Assembly: GCF_000818195.1 (NCBI RefSeq)
Contig: NZ_JTHL01000001.1
Location: 4,574,308-4,606,766, forward strand
Length of the DNA stretch: 32,459 nucleotides
Direction of reading: 5' to 3'
Source: Streptomyces sp. 150FB
GTDB taxonomy: Bacteria; Actinomycetota; Actinomycetes; Streptomycetales; Streptomycetaceae
Under the pieces are notes generated by a model. That model saw nothing but the letters and a program-made list of their open reading frames with translations, had not been told where the DNA came from and did not search any database. Shown piece by piece: positions 24,292 to 32,459 of this stretch. Made by a program: the position numbers and the translations under genes. How positions within the stretch are numbered: the stretch's first letter is position 1; every line of letters starts with the position of its first letter.

Positions 24292-25389
24292 TCAGCCCTC
24301 GTCGGGCACATCCTCATCGCCGTCGTCCGACAGACTCGAATCCATGACGCGGCCCTCACCGGGGGCGAGCGCGGCGAGAATCCGGTCGAGATCATCGATC
24401 GAAGCGAACTCGACGACGATCTTCCCCTTCTTCTGCCCCAGGTCCACCTTCACCCGCGTCTCGAAACGGTCCGAGAGACGCGAGGCGAGATCCGTCAGCG
24501 CCGGCGACAACCGAGCACCGGCCCTCGGGCCCTTCGCCTTGGGGGAACTCTGCGGACGCGAACCCATCAGAGTCACGATCTCCTCGACGGTCCGCACCGA
24601 CAGCCCCTCGGCCACGATGCGGTGCGCCAGCAGATCCTGCTCCTCGGAGTCGTCCACCGCGAGCAACGCCCGTGCGTGGCCCGCCGAGAGCACCCCGGCG
24701 GCGACCCTCTTCTGCACCCGCGGAGACAGCCGCAGCAACCGCAGTGTGTTGGAGACCTGCGGGCGCGAACGCCCGATCCGGTCCGCCAACTGGTCGTGCG
24801 TACAACTGAAGTCCTTGAGCAACTGGTCGTAGGCCGCAGCCTCTTCCAGCGGGTTCAACTGAGCCCGGTGCAGGTTCTCCAACAGCGCCTCAAGAAGCAG
24901 CTTGTCGTCGTCCGTGGCCCGCACGATCGACGGAATGCGCTCCAAGCCGGCCTCACGGCAGGCACGCCAGCGCCGCTCACCCATGATCAGCTCATAGCGC
25001 TCCGTCCCCACCTGCCTGACCACAACAGGCTGGAGAAGCCCCACTTCCTTGATCGAAGTGACCAGCTCCGCCAGCGCGTCGTCGTCGAACACCTCACGAG
25101 GCTGCCGGGGATTCGGCGTGATCGAATCGATCGGCAACTCCGCGAAATGCGCCCCGGCCGCCTCAGGCTCCGGAGCCGCCTCCACCTCGGGCGGGTCCGT
25201 CTCCACATCCGGCACCGCCGCGGCCTGAGGCAGCGACGTCACCTTCGCAGCCGCCACCCCCCGCTCCGCGGTCAGTGTCTGAGCCGCCCCTGAAACAGGC
25301 CCCCCGGAAGGGGGCGTCTGCTTCTCCTGCGGAGCGGCAGGGATCAGCGCACCGAGCCCACGCCCCAATCCTCTACGTCGCTCGCTCAC
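24292..25389 (-). CDS. parB: Chromosome partitioning protein ParB
   Basis: A 365-residue parS-binding CTPase that spreads on DNA and segregates the origin region. It opens with the conserved ParA-contact motif RRRGLGRGLGALIP, then a variable linker. The CTP-binding N-domain follows: PNPRQPREVFDDDAL, GLLQPVVVR, GERRWRACREAGL and ENLHRAQLNPLEEA. The helix-turn-helix DNA-binding domain (HDQLADRIGRSRPQVSNTLRLL) comes next, then the C-terminal dimerisation domain (KVDLGQKKGKIVVEF). The GTG start overlaps the parA stop by four bases (GTGA), so the two are translationally coupled. Six perfect parS sites lie in the window. Identity is certain. Confidence 0.97.
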   Translation of the reverse strand: MSERRRGLGRGLGALIPAAPQEKQTPPSGGPVSGAAQTLTAERGVAAAKVTSLPQAAAVPDVETDPPEVEAAPEPEAAGAHFAELPIDSITPNPRQPREVFDDDALAELVTSIKEVGLLQPVVVRQVGTERYELIMGERRWRACREAGLERIPSIVRATDDDKLLLEALLENLHRAQLNPLEEAAAYDQLLKDFSCTHDQLADRIGRSRPQVSNTLRLLRLSPRVQKRVAAGVLSAGHARALLAVDDSEEQDLLAHRIVAEGLSVRTVEEIVTLMGSRPQSSPKAKGPRAGARLSPALTDLASRLSDRFETRVKVDLGQKKGKIVVEFASIDDLDRILAALAPGEGRVMDSSLSDDGDEDVPDEG

Positions 25390-26462
25390 TGGATCCCCTC
25401 CGACATGTTCTGCTGACTGTTCTGACCGCCCACATGGGCATGCGTGCCGTCGTACGACACCCCGACACCCCGCAAAGCGATCTCACGGGCCGCCTCAAGA
25501 TACGACAGAGACCCGCTGGAACCCGGATCATAGGTGAGCACCGTCTGCCCGTAGCTCGGCGCCTCCGAGATACGCACGGACCGAGGGATGCTCGTCCGCA
25601 GCACCTCCTTGCCGAAGTGGCTGCGCACCTCGTCCGCCACCTGCGAAGCGAGCCGGGTTCTGCCGTCGTACATGGTGAGCAGGATCGTCGACACATGCAG
25701 CGCCGGATTGAGATGGCCACGGACCAGATCGACGTTGCGCAGCAACTGCCCCAGCCCCTCCAGCGCGTAGTACTCGCACTGAATGGGGATCAGCACCTCC
25801 GCGCCGGCGACCATCGCATTGACGGTCAGCAGGCCCAGCGACGGCGGACAGTCGATCAGGATGTAATCCAGTGGCTGCTCGTACGCCTCGATCGCCCGCT
25901 GCAGTCTGCTCTCCCGCGCCACCAGCGACACCAACTCGATCTCCGCACCGGCGAGATCGATGGTGGCCGGGGCGCAGAAGAGACCTTCGACATCCGGGAC
26001 CGGCTGGACCACCTCTGAGAGTGGCTGGCTCTCCACCAGGACGTCATAGATCGAGGGGACTTCGGCATGGTGATCGATCCCGAGCGCCGTGGAGGCGTTG
26101 CCCTGTGGATCAAGGTCGATCACCAGCACACGCGCGCCATGCAGCGCGAGCGAAGCGGCAAGATTGACCGTCGTCGTGGTCTTCCCCACGCCGCCCTTCT
26201 GATTGGCGACCACCATGACACGCGTCCGCTCCGGGCGCGGCAGACCCTCGCCTGCGCGGCCCAGTGCTTCCACGGCCAGTTGGGCAGCACGGCCAATGGG
26301 GGTGTCGTCCATCGGGGGCGGTGTTTCACGTGAAACATCCTCCCCCGCCGACTCGGAGCGGGGACCGGGGACCGGATCGGTCATCGGTCCCGCGATGTTG
26401 GCGTCGGACCGCAAGGATTCACTCTCCTCGACTTCAGACTCGCAATGCACAGAGCCTGCCAT
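25386..26462 (-). CDS. parA: Chromosome partitioning ATPase ParA
   Basis: Deviant-Walker ATPase (358 residues) that moves ParB-parS complexes and in streptomycetes organises segregation in sporulating hyphae. The Walker A motif is KGGVGKTT (about 89-96), Walker B is in YILIDCPPSLG, and LDPQGNAST is the A' motif. A non-conserved N-terminal stretch of about 80 residues precedes the ATPase. The start at 26462 (MAGSVHCESEVEE) is chosen by family comparison from memory; the frame is open back to a GTG at 26627, and MTDPVPG at 26384 is another candidate. A parS site is encoded inside the N-terminal stretch (VSRET at about residues 43-47). Overlaps parB by four bases. Confidence 0.93.
   Translation of the reverse strand: MAGSVHCESEVEESESLRSDANIAGPMTDPVPGPRSESAGEDVSRETPPPMDDTPIGRAAQLAVEALGRAGEGLPRPERTRVMVVANQKGGVGKTTTTVNLAASLALHGARVLVIDLDPQGNASTALGIDHHAEVPSIYDVLVESQPLSEVVQPVPDVEGLFCAPATIDLAGAEIELVSLVARESRLQRAIEAYEQPLDYILIDCPPSLGLLTVNAMVAGAEVLIPIQCEYYALEGLGQLLRNVDLVRGHLNPALHVSTILLTMYDGRTRLASQVADEVRSHFGKEVLRTSIPRSVRISEAPSYGQTVLTYDPGSSGSLSYLEAAREIALRGVGVSYDGTHAHVGGQNSQQNMSEGIQ
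26323..26336. promoter_or_regulatory. parS: parS site 5, inside the parA 5' coding region
   Basis: Exact GTTTCACGTGAAAC (TGTTTCACGTGAAACA), read in the parA frame as VSRET, the same phase as parS site 3. ParB bound here could repress parA-parB, but this is inference. Confidence 0.95.
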
Positions 26463-26516
26463 GCTTTCGGGGTCGTGAACCAGCGAGGCCCGTGGTTCTG
26501 TGGAGGAATCCACGTT

Positions 26517-26525
26517 TGTGGACAA
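26517..26525 (-). promoter_or_regulatory. Perfect DnaA box upstream of parA
   Basis: TGTGGACAA on the plus strand is TTGTCCACA on the minus strand, the Streptomyces DnaA-box consensus. It lies 55 nt upstream of the preferred parA start. A single box may be chance. Confidence 0.55.
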
Positions 26526-26611
26526 CTCCGTACCTCTAACGAGGGGCTTCCGGCCGCGCGGTGTGGCAGCCGCGCGGCCGCGGCCGATAATGCCCTGCAG
26601 CAGTGAGCGAC

Positions 26612-26625
26612 GTTTCACGTGAAAC
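26612..26625. promoter_or_regulatory. parS: parS site 6, upstream of parA
   Basis: Exact GTTTCACGTGAAAC about 150 nt upstream of the preferred parA start. With site 5 it flanks the parA translation start. Confidence 0.95.
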
Positions 26626-26727
26626 ACGATGCACGGACAACAGGGTCAGATCGTCACGACACTCCGCAATGCATAGGTATGGCTGCTTGTATGGAGCATC
26701 TTTGATAGGCACTACGGACTGTACGGC

Positions 26728-27444
26728 TCAACGGCGCCGCTTCACACGACCGGCCCTCGCCGCCTTGGCCCGTTTCGTAGCAAACCGGACACCGCCCGGA
26801 CTCTCCCCGACCTCCACCCGCACCACCGTGGCCAACGGATCAACAATGCCCGCGCCCACATGCAGCACCGAAGTCTTCACCACACCGAGCCTGCTCAGCG
26901 CCGCACGAGCCCCCTTGATCTCCTCGTCCGCCGTATCGCCCTTCAGCGCCAGCATCTCCCCGTAGGGACGGAGCAGCGGCACCCCCCAGCCCGCCAGGCG
27001 GTCCAGGGGAGCCACCGCGCGAGCCGTCACCACATGCACCGGCTGCATCGTGCCGAGGACCTCCTCGGCCCGCCCACGCACCACCGTCACATGGTCCAGC
27101 CCCAGCAGTTCGACCACTTCCTGAAGAAAGTTCGTCCGCCGCAGCAGAGGTTCGAGCAGCGTGATCTTCAGGTCCGGCCGTACGAGCGCCAGCGCGATCC
27201 CCGGCAGCCCCGCACCCGAGCCCACATCGCACACCATCACCCCCTGAGGCACCACCTCCGAGAGCACCGCACAGTTCAGCAGGTGCCGCTCCCACAGACG
27301 GGGCACCTCACGGGGACCGATCAGGCCGCGCTTCACCCCCGCGTCGGCCAGCAGCTCGGCATAGCGCAGGGCCTCCGGGAAGCGCTCACCAAAAACGGTC
27401 CGCGCCTCGTCCGGCGCGGGGGCAAGCTCTGCTGGCTCCGTCAC
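26728..27444 (-). CDS. rsmG: 16S rRNA m7G527 methyltransferase RsmG (GidB)
   Basis: Methylates N7 of G527 in 16S rRNA using S-adenosylmethionine; loss of the enzyme gives low-level streptomycin resistance and can raise antibiotic output in streptomycetes (established). The 238-residue protein has the SAM motif VCDVGSGAGLPGIALAL, the acidic strand LLEPLLRRTNFL, and VTARAVAPLDRL. The C-terminus ends in a basic tail (KRAKAARAGRVKRRR). The GTG start is preceded by AAGGAAGGA. It lies between jag and parA as in most bacteria and is separated from jag by a hairpin. Confidence 0.96.
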   Translation of the reverse strand: MTEPAELAPAPDEARTVFGERFPEALRYAELLADAGVKRGLIGPREVPRLWERHLLNCAVLSEVVPQGVMVCDVGSGAGLPGIALALVRPDLKITLLEPLLRRTNFLQEVVELLGLDHVTVVRGRAEEVLGTMQPVHVVTARAVAPLDRLAGWGVPLLRPYGEMLALKGDTADEEIKGARAALSRLGVVKTSVLHVGAGIVDPLATVVRVEVGESPGGVRFATKRAKAARAGRVKRRR

Positions 27445-27501
27445 AGGAACCGTCCTTCCTTACCGAACCACCGCCTGGTGGCCGACTATCAGGCTGACAA
27501 A

Positions 27502-27535
27502 GTTCGGCCCCGCCTGTGAACAGACGGGGCCGAAC
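27502..27535 (-). terminator. Hairpin terminator after jag
   Basis: GTTCGGCCCCG pairs with CGGGGCCGAAC (27525-27535); a further four inner pairs (CTGT/ACAG) follow one mismatch. It lies between the jag stop codon and the rsmG start and closes the rpmH-to-jag operon. Confidence 0.75.
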
Positions 27536-27547
27536 ATAATGATCCGG

Positions 27548-28060
27548 TCAGGCCGGGAGTACCACCACGAAGCGCTGCGGCTCCTCACCCTCGGACTCAC
27601 TGCGCAGTCCGGCGGCCGCAACCGCGTCGTGGACGACCTTGCGCTCGAAGGGCGTCATCGGGTTCAGCTTCACCGGCTCACCGGTGCTCTTCACCTCGTC
27701 GGCCGCCTTGGCGCCCAGCAGCGCGAGCTCCGTACGCTTCTTCGCCCGGAAACCCGCGATGTCCAGCATCAGCCGGCTGCGGTCCCCGGTCTCCCGGTGC
27801 ACGGCCAGCCGCGTCAGCTCCTGGAGCGCCTCCAGCACCTCGCCGTCGCGCCCCACAAGCTTCTGCAGATCCCGGCCGGGCGCGTCACTGATGATCGAGA
27901 CCGCAGCCCTGTCGGCCTCGACGTCCATGTCGATATCACCGTCAAGATCAGCGATATCGAGCAGGCCCTCGAGGTAGTCGGCCGCGATCTCCCCTTCCTG
28001 CTCAAGGCGGGTAAGGGTGTCGCCTCCCTCGGCGGCCTCGGAGATGGTGCCTTCCGTCAC
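27548..28060 (-). CDS. jag: Jag/KhpB RNA-binding protein (KH-R3H)
   Basis: A 170-residue RNA-binding protein. An acidic N-terminus (EGEIAADYLEGLLDIADLDGDIDMDVEAD) leads to a KH domain with the GxxG-type loop VGRDGEVLEALQEL, then an R3H domain with FERKVVHDAVAAAGL and the terminal RFVVVLP. Homologues in Firmicutes (KhpB) bind many mRNAs and influence cell division and wall growth; its role in streptomycetes is less clear. The GTG start is 15 nt downstream of the yidC stop codon, within one operon. The N-terminal Jag_N domain is absent, as in other actinobacteria. Confidence 0.94.
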   Translation of the reverse strand: MTEGTISEAAEGGDTLTRLEQEGEIAADYLEGLLDIADLDGDIDMDVEADRAAVSIISDAPGRDLQKLVGRDGEVLEALQELTRLAVHRETGDRSRLMLDIAGFRAKKRTELALLGAKAADEVKSTGEPVKLNPMTPFERKVVHDAVAAAGLRSESEGEEPQRFVVVLPA

Positions 28061-28075
28061 GGATGGACTCCTTTA

Positions 28076-29371
28076 TTACTTCTTGGACGGGTGCTTGGGC
28101 CGCTGGCCCTTACGCTGCCCCGACTTGGCTTGCCGTGCGGAACCGGCGGCGGTCTTGCCCGCCGGCGTGGACCGGGCCTCCTGCGGCGCGTCCTTCTTCT
28201 CCAGCGAATACTTCTTCGCCGCCTCGGTGTCCCTGTCCCCACCGGCGGACGTGGACACGCTGCTCGCCGCCTTGGTGGCACCCGGCTGAGGAGTCACAGC
28301 GGCCTGCCGCTTCGACTTCGTCTGGCGCTTCGGCTGCTGCCGGCGCGCGGCGGCACCCGCCTCGGCCTCGGCAGCGGCGGTCTCGCTCTTGATCACGGTG
28401 CCGTCGGGCTGCGCGGCCATACCGGCCTTCGCCAGGGCCCCGATGAACTTACGCTCCACATCATTGCGATCAGTGCCCTTGGCAACGATCGCCTTGACCA
28501 TGTTCCGCTTGCGCTTGGACCGGATCTCACCGTGCGAGGTGGCCCCGGTCAGCACACGCTGGAGGAACGCGTCCTGAGCCTTGCTTCCAGGAGTCGGGTT
28601 CTGGCTGATGACGAACATCTGCTGGCCCATGGTCCACACGTTGGTGGTCAGCCAGTAGACGAGGACACCGACCGGGAAGTTGACACCCATCACCATGAAG
28701 ATCAGCGGGAAGACGTACATCAGCATCTTCTGCTGCTGCATGTACGGCGTCTTCACCGACAGGTCGACGTTCTTCGTCATCAACTGGCGCTGCGTGTAGA
28801 ACTGCGACGCCGACATCATGACGATCATGACCGCTGTGACGATCCGCACATCGGTCTGCGTGGCACCCAGGGACGACACCTTGTCGGCGCTGTCCATGAA
28901 CTTCACGGCCAGCGGAGCACCGAAGATGTGCGCCTGGCGGGCACTGTCCAGCAGCGGCTGGTTGATGACGCCAATGGTCTTGCCGTTCGCGATGGCGGCA
29001 AGCACGTGGTACAGCGCGAAGAAGAACGGCGACTGCGCCAGGATGGGAAGACACGAGGAGAGCGGGTTGGTACCCGTCTCCTTGTACAGCTTCATCATCT
29101 CTTCGGACTGACGCTGCTTGTCGTTCTTGTAGCGCTCCTGGATCGCCTTCATCTTGGGCTGGAGCACCTGCATGTTCCGGGTCGACTTGATCTGCTTAAC
29201 AAAAAGCGGGACCAGGCAGATCCGGATCAGCACCACCAAGGACACGATGGACAGGCCCCAGGCCAATCCCGTATCGGGGCCGAAGAGCGCCCCGTACAGC
29301 GTGTGGAACTGGATAATGACCCACGAAACAGGCGTGGTGACAAAACTGAAGATGCTGGCAATCGTGTCCAC
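28076..29371 (-). CDS. yidC: Membrane protein insertase YidC
   Basis: Inserts proteins into the cytoplasmic membrane, alone or with SecYEG. The 431-residue protein is of the Gram-positive type without the large periplasmic domain. Five hydrophobic segments are visible: [41 protein letters not shown] with the conserved groove arginine Arg50, [33 protein letters not shown] and [24 protein letters not shown] long Lys/Arg/Ala-rich cytoplasmic tail (about the last 150 residues) probably contacts ribosomes. The GTG start has AAGGAG upstream and lies 3 nt after the yidD stop codon. Confidence 0.96.
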   Translation of the reverse strand: MDTIASIFSFVTTPVSWVIIQFHTLYGALFGPDTGLAWGLSIVSLVVLIRICLVPLFVKQIKSTRNMQVLQPKMKAIQERYKNDKQRQSEEMMKLYKETGTNPLSSCLPILAQSPFFFALYHVLAAIANGKTIGVINQPLLDSARQAHIFGAPLAVKFMDSADKVSSLGATQTDVRIVTAVMIVMMSASQFYTQRQLMTKNVDLSVKTPYMQQQKMLMYVFPLIFMVMGVNFPVGVLVYWLTTNVWTMGQQMFVISQNPTPGSKAQDAFLQRVLTGATSHGEIRSKRKRNMVKAIVAKGTDRNDVERKFIGALAKAGMAAQPDGTVIKSETAAAEAEAGAAARRQQPKRQTKSKRQAAVTPQPGATKAASSVSTSAGGDRDTEAAKKYSLEKKDAPQEARSTPAGKTAAGSARQAKSGQRKGQRPKHPSKK

Positions 29372-29374
29372 TAA

Positions 29375-29734
29375 TCAGGCTCCTTGAGCTTTGGACGAGG
29401 TCTCTGCGGCCGGGCTGGGAGGTTCGGGGGCGGACCCCCCGGAAGGCACGCCAGCGGCGGAGTACCCGCCCTTGCTACCGCGCCACGCGTTGCGCAGCAG
29501 TTCATGCCAACGCGGGCGCTTGCGCGGTGGCACGTGATCCACGCCACCCGGCGACCACGGATTGCACCGCAGAATGCGCCAGGCGGTCAGGGCCGTACCC
29601 TTCACCGCGCCATGCCGGTCGATGGCGGTGTACCCGTAGTGCGAGCACGACGGGTAGTACCGGCAGACGGGCCCCAGAAAAGGGCTGATCGTCCACTGGT
29701 ACAGCTTGATCAGAGCCAGCAACGGGTACTTCAT
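29375..29734 (-). CDS. yidD: YidD membrane protein insertion efficiency factor
   Basis: A small membrane-associated protein of 119 residues that helps YidC-dependent insertion. The conserved core is [30 protein letters not shown] and [19 protein letters not shown], with three conserved cysteines. The C-terminal 40 residues are a Ser/Gly/Pro-rich extension. Its ATG overlaps the rnpA stop codon by four bases, and yidC follows within 3 nt, so it is tightly coupled in the operon. Confidence 0.95.
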   Translation of the reverse strand: MKYPLLALIKLYQWTISPFLGPVCRYYPSCSHYGYTAIDRHGAVKGTALTAWRILRCNPWSPGGVDHVPPRKRPRWHELLRNAWRGSKGGYSAAGVPSGGSAPEPPSPAAETSSKAQGA

Positions 29735-30102
29735 CGCGTGCCCCCTCCCAGCAGCCGCTGGAGAGCGGCATCCAGGTCTCGGGCCAGTTGTGCATAATCG
29801 GCGTCGCCCGCTCCGGGCAGCGCCCGTACGACAACCAGGCTACCGGGGGGCAGCGTGGACAGTCGTTCGCGTACGAGATGGCGGAGTTTCCGCTTCACCC
29901 GGGTACGTACGACCGCCCCGCCCACAGCCTTGCTCACGACGAAACCCGCACGCGTCTGGGAAGTGCTCTCCCCAGGCACGTGCGGGTCCGTTGCACCGCT
30001 GCGTAGATGGACGACGAGAAGCGGGCGTCCGGCCCGGCGTCCCCGGCGTACCGCGGTCGCGAAATCCTCGCGCCGCCTCAGCCGATTCTCGGTAGGCAGC
30101 AC
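29731..30102 (-). CDS. rnpA: Ribonuclease P protein component
   Basis: Protein subunit of RNase P, which trims the 5' leader of pre-tRNAs together with the RNA subunit (not encoded here). The 123-residue protein begins [20 protein letters not shown] and has the conserved [23 protein letters not shown] helix; the usual RNR reads RTR. The GTG start at 30102 lies 18 nt after the rpmH stop codon. It overlaps yidD by four bases. Confidence 0.95.
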   Translation of the reverse strand: MLPTENRLRRREDFATAVRRGRRAGRPLLVVHLRSGATDPHVPGESTSQTRAGFVVSKAVGGAVVRTRVKRKLRHLVRERLSTLPPGSLVVVRALPGAGDADYAQLARDLDAALQRLLGGGTR

Positions 30103-30120
30103 GTCATAACCTGTAGACGA

Positions 30121-30258
30121 TCAGGCGGACAGACGGGCGCGACCCTTGCCACGGCGGGTGGCGAGAATCGCGCGGCCGGCACGGGTCCGCATCCGGAGCC
30201 GGAACCCGTGGGTCTTGGCACGACGGCGGTTGTTCGGCTGGAAGGTGCGCTTGCTCAC
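30121..30258 (-). CDS. rpmH: 50S ribosomal protein L34
   Basis: A 45-residue basic protein, starting [19 protein letters not shown] and ending [13 protein letters not shown], the universal L34 sequence. The start is the GTG at 30258, with TGGAG about nine bases upstream. It is the first gene of the operon toward rnpA-yidD-yidC-jag and is divergent from dnaA, the standard arrangement at bacterial origins. Confidence 0.97.
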   Translation of the reverse strand: MSKRTFQPNNRRRAKTHGFRLRMRTRAGRAILATRRGKGRARLSA

Positions 30259-30480
30259 TCGGGGGCTCCAGAAAAAGAAGGGTGTGATGGCGTGAAAATC
30301 GCCTGGCTGTCACCGTGCGCCCACGAGAAGCTCGCGTACACGCCCGTGTGCACCGCTTCACAACCACAGTTCGTGATCTTTGCCCATCGGAGGCAGGCGG
30401 CAGCAGCCATCGACAACTCGACCTGGTCACGGTACGCGCGGCTACGCCATCCGGTCAAACCAGCGAGATGCCGACCTCCA

Positions 30481-30501
30481 TTGTGCACAGGCTGTGGACA
30501 A
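30481..30501. promoter_or_regulatory. Inverted pair of DnaA boxes upstream of dnaA
   Basis: TTGTGCACA (30481-30489, one mismatch to TTGTCCACA) and TGTGGACAA (30493-30501, a perfect box on the minus strand), separated by 3 nt. They lie directly upstream of the predicted dnaA -35. DnaA autoregulation through such boxes is known in Streptomyces. Confidence 0.85.
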
Positions 30502-30505
30502 CGAC

Positions 30506-30535
30506 TTGATGCGCGCGGGTCACGCTGACTACCTT
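30506..30535 (+). promoter_or_regulatory. Predicted dnaA promoter
   Basis: TTGATG (30506-30511), an 18-nt spacer, and TACCTT (30530-30535) fit a streptomycete vegetative promoter, leaving a leader of about 80 nt to the GTG. The DnaA box pair is 4 nt upstream of the -35. Confidence 0.5.
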
Positions 30536-30620
30536 GCTTAACTCCGGCTTCTTTTCCGCCGGTCTTCCCACCCCGTCCCGAGAAGCACACATTCGTGGGA
30601 CCTGCGAGAGAGCGTGCCCT

Positions 30621-32384
30621 GTGGCTGACGTACCTGCCGATCTTGCCGCAGTGTGGCCACGCGTGCTGGAGCAGCTCCTGAGAGAGGGCCAGCAGGGCGT
30701 CGAGCCCAAGGACAAACAGTGGCTCGAACGGTGCCAGCCTCTCGTCCTGGTCGCCGACACCGCTCTGCTCGCCGTCCCGAACGAATGGGGCAAGCGCGTC
30801 CTCGAAGGACGGCTCGCCCCCCTCATCGTCGAGACCCTGAGCCACGAGTGCGGCCGGCCCATCCGGATCGCGATCACCGTCGACGACTCGGTGGCCGGCC
30901 CCACCCCGCCGGCCCCGCCCATCCCCCAGCAGCACCGCTACCAGGGCCCGCCCCACGACGATCAGCGGCAGAACGACGCGTACGACGACTACGGGCACCG
31001 CCCCCCGGACGACGGCATGCCGTCCGTGCGCCCCGCGTACCCGGACTACCAGCAGCAGCGCCCCGACCCCGGCGCCTGGCCCCGCACCGAGGAAGACCTG
31101 TCCTGGCAGCAGCAGCGGCTCAGCGGCTACCAGGACCGCGACCCCTACACCGGCCCCCGCACGCAGCAGCCGCAGCACGACTACCGGCAGCCCCAGGGAC
31201 CCGAGCGCCCGCAGTACGAACAGCACGAGCGCCACGACCTCCAGGACCCGCAGTCCCCCCGCCACAACGGCGGCCACAACGGCGGCCGGCACCGGGGAGC
31301 GCCGGGACCGCTCGGCGCCCAGCCCGCCCCGGCCCCCGGACCCGGCGAGCCGCACGCGAGGCTCAATCCCAAATACCTCTTCGACACCTTTGTCATCGGG
31401 GCGTCGAACCGCTTCGCCCACGCCGCGGCCGTCGCGGTCGCCGAGGCGCCTGCCAAGGCGTACAACCCGCTCTTCATCTACGGCGAGTCCGGGCTCGGCA
31501 AGACCCACCTGCTGCACGCCATCGGGCACTACGCGCGGAGCCTCTACCCCGGCACCCGGGTGCGGTACGTCAGCTCCGAGGAATTCACCAACGAGTTCAT
31601 CAACTCGATCCGCGACGGCAAGGGCGACACCTTCCGCAAGCGCTACCGCGATGTCGACATCCTCCTCGTCGACGACATCCAGTTCCTGGCGAGCAAGGAG
31701 TCGACACAGGAGGAGTTCTTCCACACCTTCAACACGCTCCACAACGCCAACAAGCAGATCGTGCTCTCCTCGGACCGGCCGCCCAAGCAGCTCATCACCC
31801 TGGAGGACCGGCTGCGCAACCGCTTCGAGTGGGGCCTGACCACCGACGTACAACCGCCGGAGCTGGAGACGCGCATCGCGATTCTGCGGAAGAAGGCGGT
31901 GCAGGAGCAGCTCAACGCGCCGCCCGAGGTGCTGGAGTTCATCGCCTCCCGTATCTCACGCAACATCCGTGAGCTGGAGGGTGCGCTGATCCGGGTCACG
32001 GCGTTCGCCTCGCTGAATCGGCAGCCGGTCGACCTGGGTCTTACGGAGATCGTGCTGAAGGACCTGATCCCGGGCGGCGAGGACGCGGCGCCGGAGATCA
32101 CGGCCGCCGCGATCATGGCGGCGACCGCCGACTACTTCGGCCTGACCGTGGACGACCTCTGCGGCTCCTCGCGCAGCCGGGTGCTGGTGACCGCGCGGCA
32201 GATCGCGATGTACCTGTGCCGCGAGCTGACCGACCTCTCCCTGCCCAAGATCGGGGCGCAGTTCGGCGGGCGCGACCATACGACGGTGATGCACGCGGAC
32301 CGGAAGATCCGGGCGCTGATGGCGGAGCGGCGGTCGATCTACAACCAGGTGACCGAGCTGACGAATCGGATCAAGAACGGCTGA
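30621..32384 (+). CDS. dnaA: Chromosomal replication initiator DnaA
   Basis: AAA+ initiator that binds DnaA boxes in oriC and opens the duplex. The 587-residue protein has domain I (residues 1-90, [20 protein letters not shown]), a very long domain II (about 95-245) rich in Pro, Gln, His, Arg and Gly, domain III with Walker A GESGLGKT (288-295) and Walker [10 protein letters not shown], and domain IV with the DNA-binding helix [20 protein letters not shown]. The long domain II is typical of Streptomyces. The GTG at 30621 is preferred over an upstream in-frame ATG at 30534, since that ATG would fall at the predicted -10 and the protein would not begin as DnaA does. Confidence 0.98.
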   Translation: MADVPADLAAVWPRVLEQLLREGQQGVEPKDKQWLERCQPLVLVADTALLAVPNEWGKRVLEGRLAPLIVETLSHECGRPIRIAITVDDSVAGPTPPAPPIPQQHRYQGPPHDDQRQNDAYDDYGHRPPDDGMPSVRPAYPDYQQQRPDPGAWPRTEEDLSWQQQRLSGYQDRDPYTGPRTQQPQHDYRQPQGPERPQYEQHERHDLQDPQSPRHNGGHNGGRHRGAPGPLGAQPAPAPGPGEPHARLNPKYLFDTFVIGASNRFAHAAAVAVAEAPAKAYNPLFIYGESGLGKTHLLHAIGHYARSLYPGTRVRYVSSEEFTNEFINSIRDGKGDTFRKRYRDVDILLVDDIQFLASKESTQEEFFHTFNTLHNANKQIVLSSDRPPKQLITLEDRLRNRFEWGLTTDVQPPELETRIAILRKKAVQEQLNAPPEVLEFIASRISRNIRELEGALIRVTAFASLNRQPVDLGLTEIVLKDLIPGGEDAAPEITAAAIMAATADYFGLTVDDLCGSSRSRVLVTARQIAMYLCRELTDLSLPKIGAQFGGRDHTTVMHADRKIRALMAERRSIYNQVTELTNRIKNG

Positions 32385-32459
32385 GGGCTGAGGGCTGAGG
32401 GTCGGCGGTCGGCGGGGGACCGTCGGCGGCCTGGCGGCTGACAGGGGCGAGCACGAGGG
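32385..32459. other. Start of the dnaA-dnaN (oriC) intergenic region
   Basis: The last 75 nt hold a short GGCTGAG tandem repeat overlapping the dnaA stop codon, then GC-rich sequence. No DnaA box is present in this fragment. In Streptomyces oriC lies in this interval, so the origin proper should be beyond the right edge. Confidence 0.6.

Larger units (their letters stand above)
26463..26727 (-). promoter_or_regulatory. parA upstream region
   Basis: This 265-nt gap between rsmG and parA contains parS site 6 and a perfect DnaA box. The parA frame remains open to a GTG at 26627, so part of the region could be coding if an earlier start is used. Two promoters for parAB, one developmental, are known in S. 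coelicolor; I could not place -35/-10 boxes with confidence. Confidence 0.45.
30259..30620. promoter_or_regulatory. rpmH-dnaA divergent intergenic region
   Basis: This 362-nt gap holds the promoters of both divergent operons. The right part contains the two DnaA boxes and the predicted dnaA promoter (separate entries). The left part presumably carries the rpmH promoter, but I see no clear -35/-10 pair and no small open frame with a ribosome-binding site. Confidence 0.6.

Noticed and set aside
26463..26627. N-terminal extension of ParA starting at parS (MFHVKR...)
   Set aside because: The frame is open but the extension has no family similarity that I recognise and begins inside a parS site. 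The later start gives the usual length.
32385..32459. oriC within the window
   Set aside because: No DnaA box occurs in the last 75 nt. The origin is expected just beyond the edge.
1..32459. Mobile elements, integrases, prophage genes or biosynthetic clusters
   Set aside because: No transposase, integrase, attachment-site-plus-tRNA arrangement or compositional shift was seen. The window is conserved origin-proximal core.

Overview
The window is chromosomal DNA of a Streptomyces or a very close relative. The reasons are very high GC with strong third-position bias, many GTG starts, long perfect hairpins without U-tracts as terminators, a FemX/LL-DAP-type cell-wall gene set, a DnaA with a very long low-complexity domain II, and six perfect parS sites (GTTTCACGTGAAAC). 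It lies beside the replication origin. The right edge ends 75 nt after dnaA, just before the expected dnaA-dnaN intergenic oriC. I see no mobile element, CRISPR array, tRNA or rRNA.

Layout. (1) 1-8.3 kb: rpsF and ssb (minus strand; ssb is cut by the left edge), then a small membrane protein, femX and an alanine-racemase-like gene (plus), then a GT87-like membrane glycosyltransferase and a class A penicillin-binding protein (minus). (2) 8.3-12.1 kb: a PadR regulator with a perfect 33-nt palindrome over its probable promoter, myo-inositol-phosphate synthase and an MFS transporter (plus). This block ends in a pair of parS sites. (3) 12.1-13.5 kb: CCA-adding enzyme (minus). (4) 13.7-23.4 kb: a plus-strand series of a large secreted or anchored DUF6049-like protein, murJ, a membrane pseudokinase, sigM, its zinc-finger anti-sigma factor, then trxB-trxA behind a textbook SigR promoter. 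(5) 23.5-30.3 kb: a minus-strand series of a GNAT acetyltransferase, parB, parA, rsmG, jag/khpB, yidC, yidD, rnpA and rpmH. (6) 30.6-32.4 kb: dnaA (plus), with inverted DnaA boxes just upstream of its likely promoter.

How the genes fit together. Several genes serve peptidoglycan: FemX adds the bridge glycine, MurJ flips lipid II, the class A PBP polymerises and crosslinks, and the pseudokinase and DUF6049 protein probably regulate flipping. Inositol synthase (for mycothiol), thioredoxin/thioredoxin reductase and SigM/anti-SigM are thiol-redox and stress functions. ParA, ParB and parS, with DnaA, start and segregate the chromosome. YidC, YidD, RnpA, RpmH and Jag form the usual origin-proximal translation and membrane-insertion operon.

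Most of the window is conserved core. The more unusual observations are parS sites embedded in coding sequence, in a stop codon and in terminator-like hairpins; the PadR palindrome; a perfect DnaA box upstream of parA; the split pseudokinase; the divergent racemase; and the junction of two gene blocks that in Mycobacterium tuberculosis (from memory) lie on opposite sides of the origin.
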